Shown here: positions 25,624 to 34,511 of the stretch, piece by piece
How positions within the stretch are numbered: position 1 is the first letter of the stretch
Layout of the letters: each line of letters begins with the position of its first letter
Source of the DNA: Rhizobium sp. WYCCWR10014
Lineage (GTDB): Bacteria; Pseudomonadota; Alphaproteobacteria; Rhizobiales; Rhizobiaceae
DNA length: 64,000 nt
Assembly (NCBI RefSeq): GCF_001657485.1
Contig: NZ_LXFU01000050.1
Coordinates: forward strand, 62,001-126,000
Reading direction: 5' to 3'
The notes under the pieces: generated by a model
The model's input: the letters and a program-made list of their open reading frames with translations, nothing else
Database searches by the model: none
What the model was told of the DNA's origin: nothing
Translations under genes and position numbers: made by a program

Positions 25624-26922
25624 ATGCCCCGGCTTTTCTGGAAATTTTTCGCGACGATCTGGTTGACGCTTGCAACGACGCTCACGGTCATCATCGTGAT
25701 CGTCAACCTCTTTCAGATCCCGCCGCCTGGCCGCGATCGGGAATACCAGGAGCGAGCGATCATTCTGAAGCTGACGGCGAATGTGCTCGCAAGGGATGGG
25801 GAGGACGCCGCAGCGCGCTTCATCCGCACAAGTGAATATACGGTGCCACTAGGCCTGACGCTTTCGAAAACCATGGAGTCGCCTGCGTGCGGAGACGAGG
25901 GCAGGGCAGAGACGAAGTCCATTCTGAAGGACGGAATTTGCTATCGGATCTCCGTGGCGCCAGAAGCGAACTTCCTTCTCAACATTGCGGACAACCTGGC
26001 GCTGCTGGTGCCTTGGCTTTCGATTTTCGTTTCGAGTACGGTCGCTGCCGCCGCACTCGCCCGCTATCTCATTCGACCCGTCGTACATCTGCGCGACGGC
26101 CTGAGCGCGCTCGCCCATGGCCGCTTCGACTTCCGTATCGGCAACCAGATGGCCGGCCGAAAGGATGAAGTCACCGCACTGGCGCACGACTTCGATTCCA
26201 CTGCCGCGCGGCTTCAGGAGCTTCAGGATGCGCAGCAGAGGTTATTTCATGACGTCTCCCATGAATTGCGTTCGCCCCTGTCCCGTCTGCAGGCCGCCGT
26301 CGGCGTCCTTCGGCAAAGCCCGGCCAAACTCGGCGCCATGCTGGATCGGATGGACCGGGAGGTCGAACGGCTCGACGCGCTGGTCGGCGAAGTTCTGACG
26401 CTTGCCAGGCTGACCGCGGGCTCCGGCCTGCCGCTGAAGACCCAGGCCCTGGATGTCATCGAGCTCCTCAACGAAATCCTCGGCGACGCGGCATTCGAAG
26501 CCCAGGCACGGGAGGTCTCGATCACAACCAGTGTCGAGGGCACCTTCCGCGCCGAGGTCGAAGGTGAGCTGATCTACAGGGCGCTCGAAAACGTTGTCCG
26601 CAACGCCGTCAAATACACGGCCGAGCATTCGCACATATCAGTGGCTTGCGAGGCGACGACCGACCGCCTCAAAATCTGTGTCACGGATCAGGGGCCAGGT
26701 GTCAGGCGAGACGAACTCGAACGGATCTTCCAGCCGTTCTCACGTGGTAAAGAGGCTGTGCCAAGAGGCGGATACGGCCTGGGTCTGGCCATCACCAGGC
26801 AGGCGGTCGAACGCCACGGCGGGCGTGTGCATGCGTCATTGCCGGATGCCGGAGGCCTGGAGGTCACCCTGGAGCTTCCCAGGAAGCCGATACCCTATGG
26901 CTTGGCGGACGGCCAAACCTGA
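25624..26922 (+). CDS. Sensor histidine kinase, CpxA-like
   Basis: Inner-membrane sensor of 432 residues. Transmembrane helix 1 spans about 10-30, a short periplasmic domain of about 95 residues contains two Cys (89 and 106), and helix 2 spans about 124-148. A HAMP segment follows, then the H-box with phosphorylated His213 (HDVSHELRSPLSRLQ). The N box is ALENVVRNAVKYT, G1 is VTDQGPGVRRDELERIF and G2 is GGYGLGLAITRQAV. It is immediately downstream of the response regulator. The Cys pair could form a disulfide in the sensor domain. Envelope stress or pump substrates are plausible signals, which is an inference. Confidence 0.93.
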   Translation: MPRLFWKFFATIWLTLATTLTVIIVIVNLFQIPPPGRDREYQERAIILKLTANVLARDGEDAAARFIRTSEYTVPLGLTLSKTMESPACGDEGRAETKSILKDGICYRISVAPEANFLLNIADNLALLVPWLSIFVSSTVAAAALARYLIRPVVHLRDGLSALAHGRFDFRIGNQMAGRKDEVTALAHDFDSTAARLQELQDAQQRLFHDVSHELRSPLSRLQAAVGVLRQSPAKLGAMLDRMDREVERLDALVGEVLTLARLTAGSGLPLKTQALDVIELLNEILGDAAFEAQAREVSITTSVEGTFRAEVEGELIYRALENVVRNAVKYTAEHSHISVACEATTDRLKICVTDQGPGVRRDELERIFQPFSRGKEAVPRGGYGLGLAITRQAVERHGGRVHASLPDAGGLEVTLELPRKPIPYGLADGQT

Positions 26923-26998
26923 TCCGGATCACGCCACGAAGCGTGCGCCGGATGAGGCCGCTCAAGCCGGCGAAACCGAGATGTGGCCTCTCCCGGGA

Positions 26999-27035
26999 TT
27001 TTACCTAACTTTACAGTGTCTTTACCGCCATTAAC
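26999..27035. promoter_or_regulatory. Efflux/two-component element, copy C
   Basis: On the reverse strand this 37-base stretch matches copy B at 30 of 37 positions, including a shared 13-base block AAGTTAGGTAAAA. It lies about 50 bases upstream of the outer membrane lipoprotein gene, so that gene is probably in the same regulon as the pump operon. Confidence 0.7.
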
Positions 27036-27085
27036 GTTGGCGCCGCTAAGCCTGGACCTACGATCCCGGTTCAGAAAGCTCGCCA

Positions 27086-28540
27086 GTGAGTCCGTCGCTT
27101 TGCACAAGAATATCATCCCTCCGCTACGCCACATCGGCACTCACGCTTTTGGTGGCGGGCTGCGTCAGCGGCCCGGATCACGTTCCCCCACAGATGCCGC
27201 TTCCTGCTAAATTCCAACAGGGCGGGACCAAGAGCAACGGCGATGTCGTGACGGCACAGTGGTGGACGGCCTATCGCGACAAGCGGCTCGACGGCCTGGT
27301 GGCCCACGGCCTCAGCGAGAACCTCGATGTGCTGCAGGCGCTCGAGAGCATCAACTCGGCTTCCGCGAATGTCACGGTTGCCGGCGCCGGCGGCCTGCCG
27401 AGCCTCAGTGTCGACGCATCGCACACGGTATCCGGCGAGAAGGGGCGGCTCCGCACGACGGTCGGCACCGAAAATACCACAGGCGGCGAGGCCAGCCTTT
27501 CCTGGCTGCTCGACTTCTTCGGCCAGTACCGTCGCTCGAAGGAGAGTGCCATCGCCTCGCTGGGGGCCGCCTATGCAACGGCCGACAATACAAAGCTCAC
27601 CTTCCTGAAAGACCTGGTCGAGAGCTATATCGACGCCCGTTATTACCAGGAGCGCATCGCGCTTTCACAGGCGAGCTTGAAATCCCGCCAACAGACATAC
27701 GAACTGACACAGCTGCAGCTCAAGGCAGGTGCGGCCTCTCGCCTCGACGTCGTTCAGGCCGAGGGCCTGGTACAGTCGACAAAGTCCGACATTCCCGGCC
27801 TCGAACAGAGCTTCACCGAGTCAGCCCATCACATTGCCACTCTGCTCGGGATGCCGGCGGCCTCGCTGATGAACGAGCTGCAGAAAAGCGCCGGCCAGCC
27901 GGTTTTCCGCGGCGACATTCGCGCCGGCATTCCGGCCGATCTCATCCGCAACCGTCCCGATATCCGCAAGGCTGAACGCGATCTGGCGGCAGCCGTTGCC
28001 GATATCGGCGCTGCCGAAGCCCAGCTCTACCCGTCGATCTCGCTCTCCGGTTCGATCTCGCCGAGCTGGGTCAAATCATCCGGTGCCAGCGGCGGAACCC
28101 TGACCAGCTGGTCTTTCGGACCGACGCTCAACCTGCCGATCTTCGATGGCGGCAAATTGCGTGCGAATGTCGATATCGAAAAATCCGATGCCAAGACCCA
28201 GTATCTCGCCTGGAAAGAGGCGGTGCTGAACGGGGTCGAAGAAGTGGAAAACGCCCTGTCTGCAGTCCGCCGCGACACGCAGACACTGGGACCGCTGCGC
28301 AGGCAGGTGGAAACGGCCCAGGAATCACTCGCACTTTCGACCACGAGCTACAAGGATGGAGCTTCATCTCTGCTCGATGTCCTGGACGCGCAACGTTCGG
28401 TCTCCGATGCCCAGGCAAGCCTTGCGGCCACCGTACAGCAGGTTGCTAAGGACTATGTGGACCTCTACGTCGCCATTGGCGCCGGCTACCTGACGCAACA
28501 AGGGCAGAATGCTCCCGAGCGAACGGCGAAGTCAGGCTAA
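27086..28540 (+). CDS. RND efflux outer membrane lipoprotein (NodT/OprM family)
   Basis: TolC-like outer membrane channel of about 484 residues. The short leader ends in a lipobox LVAGC, so the mature protein should start with a lipidated Cys at about residue 26. The two OEP repeats show typical features: WWTAYRDKRLDGLVAHGLSE early, then LKAGAASRLDVVQAEGLVQS and, in the second half, YKDGASSLLDVLDAQRSVSD. The start is GTG at 27086; no ATG precedes the leader. It completes the tripartite pump whose other subunits lie on the other side of the two-component genes. It ends 17 bases from the convergent citE-like gene. Confidence 0.92.
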   Translation: MSPSLCTRISSLRYATSALTLLVAGCVSGPDHVPPQMPLPAKFQQGGTKSNGDVVTAQWWTAYRDKRLDGLVAHGLSENLDVLQALESINSASANVTVAGAGGLPSLSVDASHTVSGEKGRLRTTVGTENTTGGEASLSWLLDFFGQYRRSKESAIASLGAAYATADNTKLTFLKDLVESYIDARYYQERIALSQASLKSRQQTYELTQLQLKAGAASRLDVVQAEGLVQSTKSDIPGLEQSFTESAHHIATLLGMPAASLMNELQKSAGQPVFRGDIRAGIPADLIRNRPDIRKAERDLAAAVADIGAAEAQLYPSISLSGSISPSWVKSSGASGGTLTSWSFGPTLNLPIFDGGKLRANVDIEKSDAKTQYLAWKEAVLNGVEEVENALSAVRRDTQTLGPLRRQVETAQESLALSTTSYKDGASSLLDVLDAQRSVSDAQASLAATVQQVAKDYVDLYVAIGAGYLTQQGQNAPERTAKSG

Positions 28541-28557
28541 TTGGCGGAGCATTTGCT

Positions 28558-29394
28558 CTATCGCCCAGCCACATCGAGAATGCGGATCGCGAGCTTGAGA
28601 TGCGGCAGGTCCAGCATGCGTCCGTCGAGCTGAATGACGCCTGCGTCGGGCCTGGCGGCGAAGGCGGCGGCGACTTTCTCCGCCCAGGCGATTTCGGATG
28701 CATCCGGCGTGAAGGCGTGATTGATCACTTCGACCTGGCATGGATGGATGGCCATCTGGCCTGAAAAGCCGTCGCGCCGGGCGCGGCCGACATAGGCCCT
28801 CAGACCGTTGAGATCACGGAAATCGGGATAGACGGTGTCGATTGCCGGAACGGCGGCGGCATGGGCTGCGAATAGAGTGAGCGAACGGGCAAGCTCGTAA
28901 GGTGGCGTATAGCGGCCATCCGTCCTGCGCGCGGTCGTAGCCCCCATCGCGGCGGGCAGATCCTCCGCACCCCATGTCAGGCCGCAGAGGCTGGTCGAGA
29001 CATCCCGGTAGCTGCCGATCTCGAAGATCGCGGATGGCGTTTCGGTTGCGATCGGCAAGATGGGAATTGCAGATGCAAGAGAGCCTGCGAGCTTCAGCAC
29101 CGAAGCGGCACCCTCGGCCTTCGGCAGCACGATCGCGAAAGGATGAAGGCCGCTCAAAGCGGCAAGGTCGTCTTCGAATTCTGGCGAGGTGAGGGGATTG
29201 ATGCGGATCAGGAGAGCGGTCTCGCCGGCATGATGCAAGACGAACTCGTGCACGCTCTCGCGCGCTTTCGGCTTGTTTAAAGGCGCAACCGAGTCTTCCA
29301 GGTCGAGAATGACGGCGTCGGCGCCTGAGGCGAGCGCCTTCTCGAAACGCTCCGGCCGGTCACCGGGCGCAAAGAGCAGCGAGCGCAGCCTCAT
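28558..29394 (-). CDS. HpcH/HpaI aldolase, CitE-like beta-hydroxyacyl-CoA lyase
   Basis: CoA-ester lyase of 278 residues. The family features are FAPGDRPERFEKALASGADA, the metal-side ILDLEDSVAPLNK, the Glu in IATETPSAIFEIG and the Asp in LTWGAEDLPAAMG. A CitE-like protein with an adjacent MaoC hydratase beside methylcrotonyl-CoA carboxylase genes is the arrangement I recall from Mycobacterium tuberculosis (Rv2498c-Rv2502c), where the lyase acts on HMG-CoA and citramalyl-CoA. By analogy it may be the final lyase of leucine catabolism here. ATG 29394 overlaps the maoC stop as ATGA; the longer frame from 29430 is unlikely. Confidence 0.85.
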   Translation of the reverse strand: MRLRSLLFAPGDRPERFEKALASGADAVILDLEDSVAPLNKPKARESVHEFVLHHAGETALLIRINPLTSPEFEDDLAALSGLHPFAIVLPKAEGAASVLKLAGSLASAIPILPIATETPSAIFEIGSYRDVSTSLCGLTWGAEDLPAAMGATTARRTDGRYTPPYELARSLTLFAAHAAAVPAIDTVYPDFRDLNGLRAYVGRARRDGFSGQMAIHPCQVEVINHAFTPDASEIAWAEKVAAAFAARPDAGVIQLDGRMLDLPHLKLAIRILDVAGR

Positions 29395-29843
29395 GACGGC
29401 TTCACCTTCAGCATTGCCGTGCGCAGGCATTGGCAGACGATCTCGCCGCGCTGGTTAAGCGTGATATGCCGGAAGGTGACGATGCCGGCATCGGGGCGGG
29501 AGTTCGAGCGACGCAGTTCCATCACCTCGGTTTCCACCCACAGCGTATCGCCGATGAAGACCGGCTTTGGCATCGTCACCTTGTCATAGCCGAGATTGGC
29601 GACGAGCGTGCCGAGCGTCGTGTCGCCGACCGAGAGGCCGACGGTGAGCGCGAAGGTGAAGGTGCCGTTGACGACGATGCGGCCGAATTCGGTGCCGGCC
29701 GCATAGTCGGCATCGAGATGCAGCGGCTGCGGATTGTGGGAGAGCGTCGTGAAGAGCAGGTTGTCGGTCTCGGTGACCGTGCGGCGGATATCATGGGCGA
29801 TGCGGTCGCCGACCACCCATTCGTCGAAATAGCGACCGGCCAT
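29391..29843 (-). CDS. MaoC-family hydratase (hot-dog fold)
   Basis: A 150-residue single hot-dog protein. The hydratase core reads LSHNPQPLHLDADYAAGTEF, then GRIVVNGTFTFALTVGLSV. In classical R-hydratases the motif is D-x-N-P-hydrophobic-H; here it is SHNPQPLH, a variant also found in mesaconyl/methylglutaconyl-type MaoC proteins. It overlaps both neighbours (TGATG with mccA, ATGA with the lyase gene). Its likely role is hydration of 3-methylglutaconyl-CoA to HMG-CoA, replacing the crotonase-type LiuC; this is an inference from context. Confidence 0.85.
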   Translation of the reverse strand: MAGRYFDEWVVGDRIAHDIRRTVTETDNLLFTTLSHNPQPLHLDADYAAGTEFGRIVVNGTFTFALTVGLSVGDTTLGTLVANLGYDKVTMPKPVFIGDTLWVETEVMELRRSNSRPDAGIVTFRHITLNQRGEIVCQCLRTAMLKVKPS

Positions 29844-31708
29844 CAATCCTGCTCCTTCATGACGCTGACGACGAGCTGGTTCTCCGTGACCCTGGCGCCG
29901 GTGGAAACCTGCAGTTTTCCGACAATGCCGTCGAAGGGCGCACGCAGCGAATGTTCCATTTTCATCGCTTCGACCGTCAGCAGGCGGTCCCCCTTGGCGA
30001 CACGATCGCCTTCGGCGACATCCACCGAAATGACGAGGCCGGGCATGGGTGACAGGATCGCGCCATCGCCGGCACCCTGACTTGCCTCGACTTCACTTGC
30101 GACGGGCAAGCTGATCGGCCAGGCATTGCCGGCGTCGAAAAGCACCGTCGTTTCACCGATCGTGACGGTATTTGCCTCAAGCTCCCGACGTGATTGCCCC
30201 CAAAGGAGGTGCTCGCCGATACGGATGCGCACCCTGTTGTCATCCGCGCCGGCGATGCGGAACCCGGTGAGCGCGGTCCAGGGATCACCATCCATATTTC
30301 TTGAAAGCAGGGTGGCCGCGGTGTCGATCGCGATTTCGCTCGGATCCATCGCCACCAGGCTATCTCCGTGGCGATCGAGAAAGCCGGTATCGATCCGAGC
30401 TGCGCAAAAATCCGGATCGACGGCGATGCGGGCAAGCAGGCCGGCATTGGATTTGACCGGCCAGACCTCGATACCTGCGCAGGCGGCTGCGAGCTTCGAA
30501 AGTGCGGCCTCGCGGTTCGGCCCATGGGCAATGATCTTGGCGATCATCGGATCGTAGAAGGCGGTGATCTCATCGCCCTGTTCGACGCCGCTATCGACAC
30601 GGACAGACCCCGGCAGGCTGAGATGTTCAAGCCGGCCGGTCGAGGGCAGATAGCCGGCGGCAGGATTTTCGGCATAGAGCCGGGCTTCGAAGGCCCAGCC
30701 GTTCATGGCGATCTCGTCCTGCATTTTCGGCAAGGGCTCGCCGCTAGCGACCGTCAACTGCCAGAGCACCAGATCCTCGCCAGTAATTGCCTCGGTGACG
30801 GGATGCTCTACCTGCAGGCGGGTGTTCATCTCCATGAACCAGATGCGATCTTCGCGAAGGCCTTCCGAGGCATCGGCGATGAATTCGATGGTGCCGGCGC
30901 CGACATAATTCACCGCTCTTGCGGCTTTCACCGCCGCATCGCAGATTACTGCCCGCGTGGCGGCATCGAGACCGGGGGCAGGGGCCTCCTCGATGACCTT
31001 CTGGTGACGGCGCTGCAGCGAACAATCGCGTTCGAACAGATGAACGCAATTGCCGAACATGTCGGCGAAAACCTGCACCTCGATATGGCGCGGATTGGCG
31101 ATGTAACGTTCAATCAGAACGCGGTCATCGCCGAAGGAGGCGGCCGCCTCCCGGCGGCAGGAGGCGAGAAGTTCGGCGAAATCTTGCGGGCGCTCGACGC
31201 GGCGCATGCCCTTGCCGCCGCCGCCGGCGACGGCCTTGATGAGCACGGGATAACCGATGGTATCAGCCTCAGCCGCCAGCCTCTCTCCGCTCTGGTCCGG
31301 CCCGAGATAACCAGGGGTCACAGGCACCCCGGCCGCCTGCATCAATTCCTTAGCGGCATCCTTGAGACCCATCGCACGGATGGCGGCAGGCGGCGCGCCG
31401 ACCCAGATGATCCCGGCTTTCTCCACCGCTTCGGCAAACTCGGCGTTTTCCGAAAGGAAGCCGTAACCGGGGTGGATCGCCGCAGCGCCTGTTTGCCGGG
31501 CGGCCTCCAGGATGCGTTCCTGCGAGAGATAGCTTTCGCGGGCCGGCGGCGGGCCGATGGCGATCGCCTCATCCGCTTCCCTGACGTAGGGCAGGCCGGC
31601 ATCGGCCTCCGAATAGACGGCGATGGTGCGGATGCCGAGCGCTTTCGCCGTGCGGATGATGCGGCGGGCGATTTCGCCCCTGTTGGCAATGAGAAGGCTT
31701 TCCATCAT
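29843..31708 (-). CDS. mccA: Methylcrotonyl-CoA carboxylase biotin-containing alpha subunit
   Basis: ATP- and biotin-dependent subunit of about 621 residues that carboxylates biotin in leucine breakdown. The biotin carboxylase domain starts SLLIANRGEIARRIIRTAKA; it has the glycine-rich ATP loop KAVAGGGGKGMRRV and catalytic segments FMEMNTRLQVEHPVTE. The C-terminal biotinyl domain carries the modified lysine in VEAMKMEHSLRAPFDG, 39 residues from the end. The start at 31708 (tandem ATG, also 31705) follows the mccB stop by seven bases. Related acetyl- and propionyl-CoA carboxylases look alike; the neighbours ivd and mccB decide the assignment. Confidence 0.9.
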   Translation of the reverse strand: MMESLLIANRGEIARRIIRTAKALGIRTIAVYSEADAGLPYVREADEAIAIGPPPARESYLSQERILEAARQTGAAAIHPGYGFLSENAEFAEAVEKAGIIWVGAPPAAIRAMGLKDAAKELMQAAGVPVTPGYLGPDQSGERLAAEADTIGYPVLIKAVAGGGGKGMRRVERPQDFAELLASCRREAAASFGDDRVLIERYIANPRHIEVQVFADMFGNCVHLFERDCSLQRRHQKVIEEAPAPGLDAATRAVICDAAVKAARAVNYVGAGTIEFIADASEGLREDRIWFMEMNTRLQVEHPVTEAITGEDLVLWQLTVASGEPLPKMQDEIAMNGWAFEARLYAENPAAGYLPSTGRLEHLSLPGSVRVDSGVEQGDEITAFYDPMIAKIIAHGPNREAALSKLAAACAGIEVWPVKSNAGLLARIAVDPDFCAARIDTGFLDRHGDSLVAMDPSEIAIDTAATLLSRNMDGDPWTALTGFRIAGADDNRVRIRIGEHLLWGQSRRELEANTVTIGETTVLFDAGNAWPISLPVASEVEASQGAGDGAILSPMPGLVISVDVAEGDRVAKGDRLLTVEAMKMEHSLRAPFDGIVGKLQVSTGARVTENQLVVSVMKEQD

Positions 31709-31715
31709 CGGCGCC

Positions 31716-33326
31716 TCACATCCTGAACAGGCCGAAGCGCGGCCCTTTCGGGATCGGCGCATTCAGGCAGGCGGAAAAGGCAAGGCCCAGCACCTCCCGC
31801 GTCTGGCGCGGATCGATGATGCCGTCGTCCCAGAGGCGGGCGGTGGCATAATAGGGATTGCCCTCGGCCTCGTAGCCGGCGCGGATCGGCGCCTTGAAGG
31901 CTTCCTCCTCTTCAACAGGCCAATTCTCACCGCGCGCCTCCATGGAGTCTCGGCGTATGGTGGCAAGCACGGAGGCCGCCTGTTCGCCGCCCATCACGCT
32001 GATTCGGCTGTTCGGCCAGGTGAAGAGAAAGCGCGGGCGATAGGCGCGGCCGCACATGCCGTAATTGCCGGCGCCGAAGCTGCCGCCGATGATGACGGTG
32101 ACCTTCGGCACGGTAGCCGTTGCAACTGCCGTCACCAGCTTCGCCCCATCCTTGGCGATGCCGCCGGCCTCATAACGGCCGCCGACCATGAAGCCAGAGA
32201 CATTCTGCAGAAACAGCAAAGGTATGCGGCGCTGGCAGGCGAGCTCGATGAAATGGGCGCCCTTCAGCGCGCTTTCGGAGAAGAGAACGCCGTTATTGGC
32301 GATGACGGCGACGGGCATGCCCCAGATGCGGGCGAAGCCGCAGACCAGCGTGGTGCCGTAGAGCGGCTTGAACTCATGCAGTTCCGAACCATCGACGATC
32401 CGGCCGATGACCTCGCGCACATCATAGGGCGAGCGCACATCATCGGGGATGAGGCCGCAGAGATCCTCGGCATCGAGTTTCGGCGGCTGTGGCTGCCTGA
32501 TGTCGATATCGACCGATTTCACACTGTTGAAGGTGGCTGCGATATCGCGAACGAGCAGCAGTGCATGTTCATCACTCTCGGCGACATGATCGACGACGCC
32601 GGAGCGGCGGCCATGGGTTTCGGCACCGCCGAGCTCTTCAGCCGAGATGATCTCACCGGTCGCGGCCTTCACCAGCGGCGGGCCGGCCAGGAAGATCGTG
32701 CCCTGATTGCGCACGATGACCGTTTCATCGGACATGGCGGGCACATAGGCGCCGCCTGCGGTGCAGCTTCCCATCACGCAAGCGATCTGTGGTATCCCCT
32801 CGGCCGACATCTGCGCCTGGTTGTAGAAGATCGCGCCGAAATGGTCGCGGTCGGGAAAGACTTCGGCTTGATGCGGAAGATTGGCGCCGCCGCTATCGAC
32901 CAGATAAAGGCAGGGCAGCCGGTTCTGCAGGGCGATCTCCTGCGCCCGCAGATGTTTCTTCACCGTCAGGGGGTAATAGGCGCCGCCCTTCACCGTCGCA
33001 TCATTGGCGACGATCATCACCTCGCGGCCGGAAACGCGGCCGATGCCTGATATGATGCCGGCGCCGGGCGCCTCGTCATCATACATGCCATTGGCCACCA
33101 GCGTGCCGATCTCCAGGAACGGGCTGCCGGCATCGAGCAAAAGCTGGATGCGGTCGCGCGGCAGCAGCTTGCCCTTGCCGGTATGGCGCGCGCGCGCTGT
33201 TTGCGATCCACCCTCGCGCGCTTTCGCCGAACGATCGCGGAGCTCGTCGATAAGCGCGTTGTTCTTGCTAGCATTAGCCTTGAAACTGTCGCTGTCGCGG
33301 TCGATCGCCGTCGAAATCACCGTCAT
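31716..33326 (-). CDS. mccB: Methylcrotonyl-CoA carboxylase carboxyltransferase beta subunit
   Basis: Carboxyltransferase of 536 residues that transfers CO2 from biotin to 3-methylcrotonyl-CoA. Typical MCCB stretches are GKLLPRDRIQLLLDAGSPFL, VANDATVKGGAYYPLTVKKH, VMGSCTAGGAYVPAMSDET and the C-terminal IIGGSFGAGNYGMCGRAYRP. The latter contains the acyl-CoA oxyanion glycines. The ATG at 33326 overlaps the ivd stop (ATGA); the longer frame to 33428 is rejected for that reason. It sits between ivd and mccA in the leucine operon. Confidence 0.93.
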   Translation of the reverse strand: MTVISTAIDRDSDSFKANASKNNALIDELRDRSAKAREGGSQTARARHTGKGKLLPRDRIQLLLDAGSPFLEIGTLVANGMYDDEAPGAGIISGIGRVSGREVMIVANDATVKGGAYYPLTVKKHLRAQEIALQNRLPCLYLVDSGGANLPHQAEVFPDRDHFGAIFYNQAQMSAEGIPQIACVMGSCTAGGAYVPAMSDETVIVRNQGTIFLAGPPLVKAATGEIISAEELGGAETHGRRSGVVDHVAESDEHALLLVRDIAATFNSVKSVDIDIRQPQPPKLDAEDLCGLIPDDVRSPYDVREVIGRIVDGSELHEFKPLYGTTLVCGFARIWGMPVAVIANNGVLFSESALKGAHFIELACQRRIPLLFLQNVSGFMVGGRYEAGGIAKDGAKLVTAVATATVPKVTVIIGGSFGAGNYGMCGRAYRPRFLFTWPNSRISVMGGEQAASVLATIRRDSMEARGENWPVEEEEAFKAPIRAGYEAEGNPYYATARLWDDGIIDPRQTREVLGLAFSACLNAPIPKGPRFGLFRM

Positions 33327-34468
33327 GATGCAATGAGCTCCCGGCCGATCAGATAACGGCGGATCTCGTTGGTGCCGGCGCCGATATCGTAAAGCTTGGC
33401 GTCGCGCAAAAAGCGTTCGACCGGCCATTCCTTGGTATAGCCGGCGCCGCCGAGCGCCTGGATCGCTTCCAGCGAGACCTTCACGGCATTTTCGCTGGCA
33501 AAGAGGATCGCAGCAGCTGCATCCGTGCGCGTCGCGCGGCCGGCATCGCAGGCCCGGGCGACGGAATAGACATAGGCGCGCGCCGAATTCAGCGCGACAT
33601 ACATGTCGGCGATCTTGCCCTGCATCAGCTGGAAATCACCGATCGCTTTGCCGAACTGTTTGCGATCGCGCACGTAGGGCAGCACGACGTCGAGGCAGGC
33701 CTGCATGATGCCGAGCGGTCCGGCGGCAAGCACGGCGCGCTCGTAATCGAGGCCGGACATCAGGATCTTCACGCCTTCTCCCTCCCGGCCCATCAGCGCC
33801 TCGGCCGGCACCGCGCAATCCTCGAAGACCAGTTCGGCCGTGTCGCTGCCGCGCATGCCGAGCTTGGAGAGCTTCTTGGAGACGCTGAAACCGGGCAGGC
33901 CCTTTTCGATGACGAAGGCGGAAATGCCTTTCGGGCCGGCTGCGGGATCGGTCTTGGCATAGACAACAAGCACATCGGCATGCGGCGCGTTGGTGATCCA
34001 GAACTTGGTGCCGTTCAGGATATAGCGATCGCCCTTTTTCTCGGCGCGCAAGCGCATGGAGACGACATCGGAACCGGCGCCGACCTCCGACATGGCGAGC
34101 GAACCGACATGTTCGCCGGAGATCAGCTTCGGCAGGTGGCGGCGCTTTTGTTCCGGCGAGGCCCAGCGGCGGATCTGGTTGACGCAGAGATTGGAATGGG
34201 CGCCGTAACTGAGCCCCACGGAGGCCGAGGCGCGCGAAATCTCTTCCATGGCGACGACATGATCGAGATAACCAAGACCGGCGCCGCCGAATTCTTCTTC
34301 GACGGTGATTCCATGCAGGCCGAGCGCACCCATCTCGGGCCAGAGCTGGCGTGGAAATGTGTTGCTTTCGTCGATCTCCGCAGCCAGCGGAGCAATATGA
34401 TCGGCGGCAAAGCGCGCCGTCGTTTCACGGATCGCATCCGCGGTTTCGCCGAGCGAAAAATCAAACAT
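33323..34468 (-). CDS. ivd: Isovaleryl-CoA dehydrogenase
   Basis: FAD-dependent acyl-CoA dehydrogenase of 381 residues that converts isovaleryl-CoA to 3-methylcrotonyl-CoA. Signatures are VGSLAMSEVGAGSDVVSMRL (substrate/FAD region) and a C-terminal AIQALGGAGYTKEWPVERF. The catalytic base expected for isovaleryl-CoA dehydrogenases is Glu243 in GLDYERAVLAAGP, the position that separates this subfamily from other acyl-CoA dehydrogenases. This makes the assignment strong. It follows the AraC-type regulator by 43 bases on the same strand and overlaps mccB. Confidence 0.95.
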   Translation of the reverse strand: MFDFSLGETADAIRETTARFAADHIAPLAAEIDESNTFPRQLWPEMGALGLHGITVEEEFGGAGLGYLDHVVAMEEISRASASVGLSYGAHSNLCVNQIRRWASPEQKRRHLPKLISGEHVGSLAMSEVGAGSDVVSMRLRAEKKGDRYILNGTKFWITNAPHADVLVVYAKTDPAAGPKGISAFVIEKGLPGFSVSKKLSKLGMRGSDTAELVFEDCAVPAEALMGREGEGVKILMSGLDYERAVLAAGPLGIMQACLDVVLPYVRDRKQFGKAIGDFQLMQGKIADMYVALNSARAYVYSVARACDAGRATRTDAAAAILFASENAVKVSLEAIQALGGAGYTKEWPVERFLRDAKLYDIGAGTNEIRRYLIGRELIAS

Positions 34469-34511
34469 GGCACTCCTCCCGCTGAAATATGTAGCGCGGG
34501 TTGCGGCCGGG

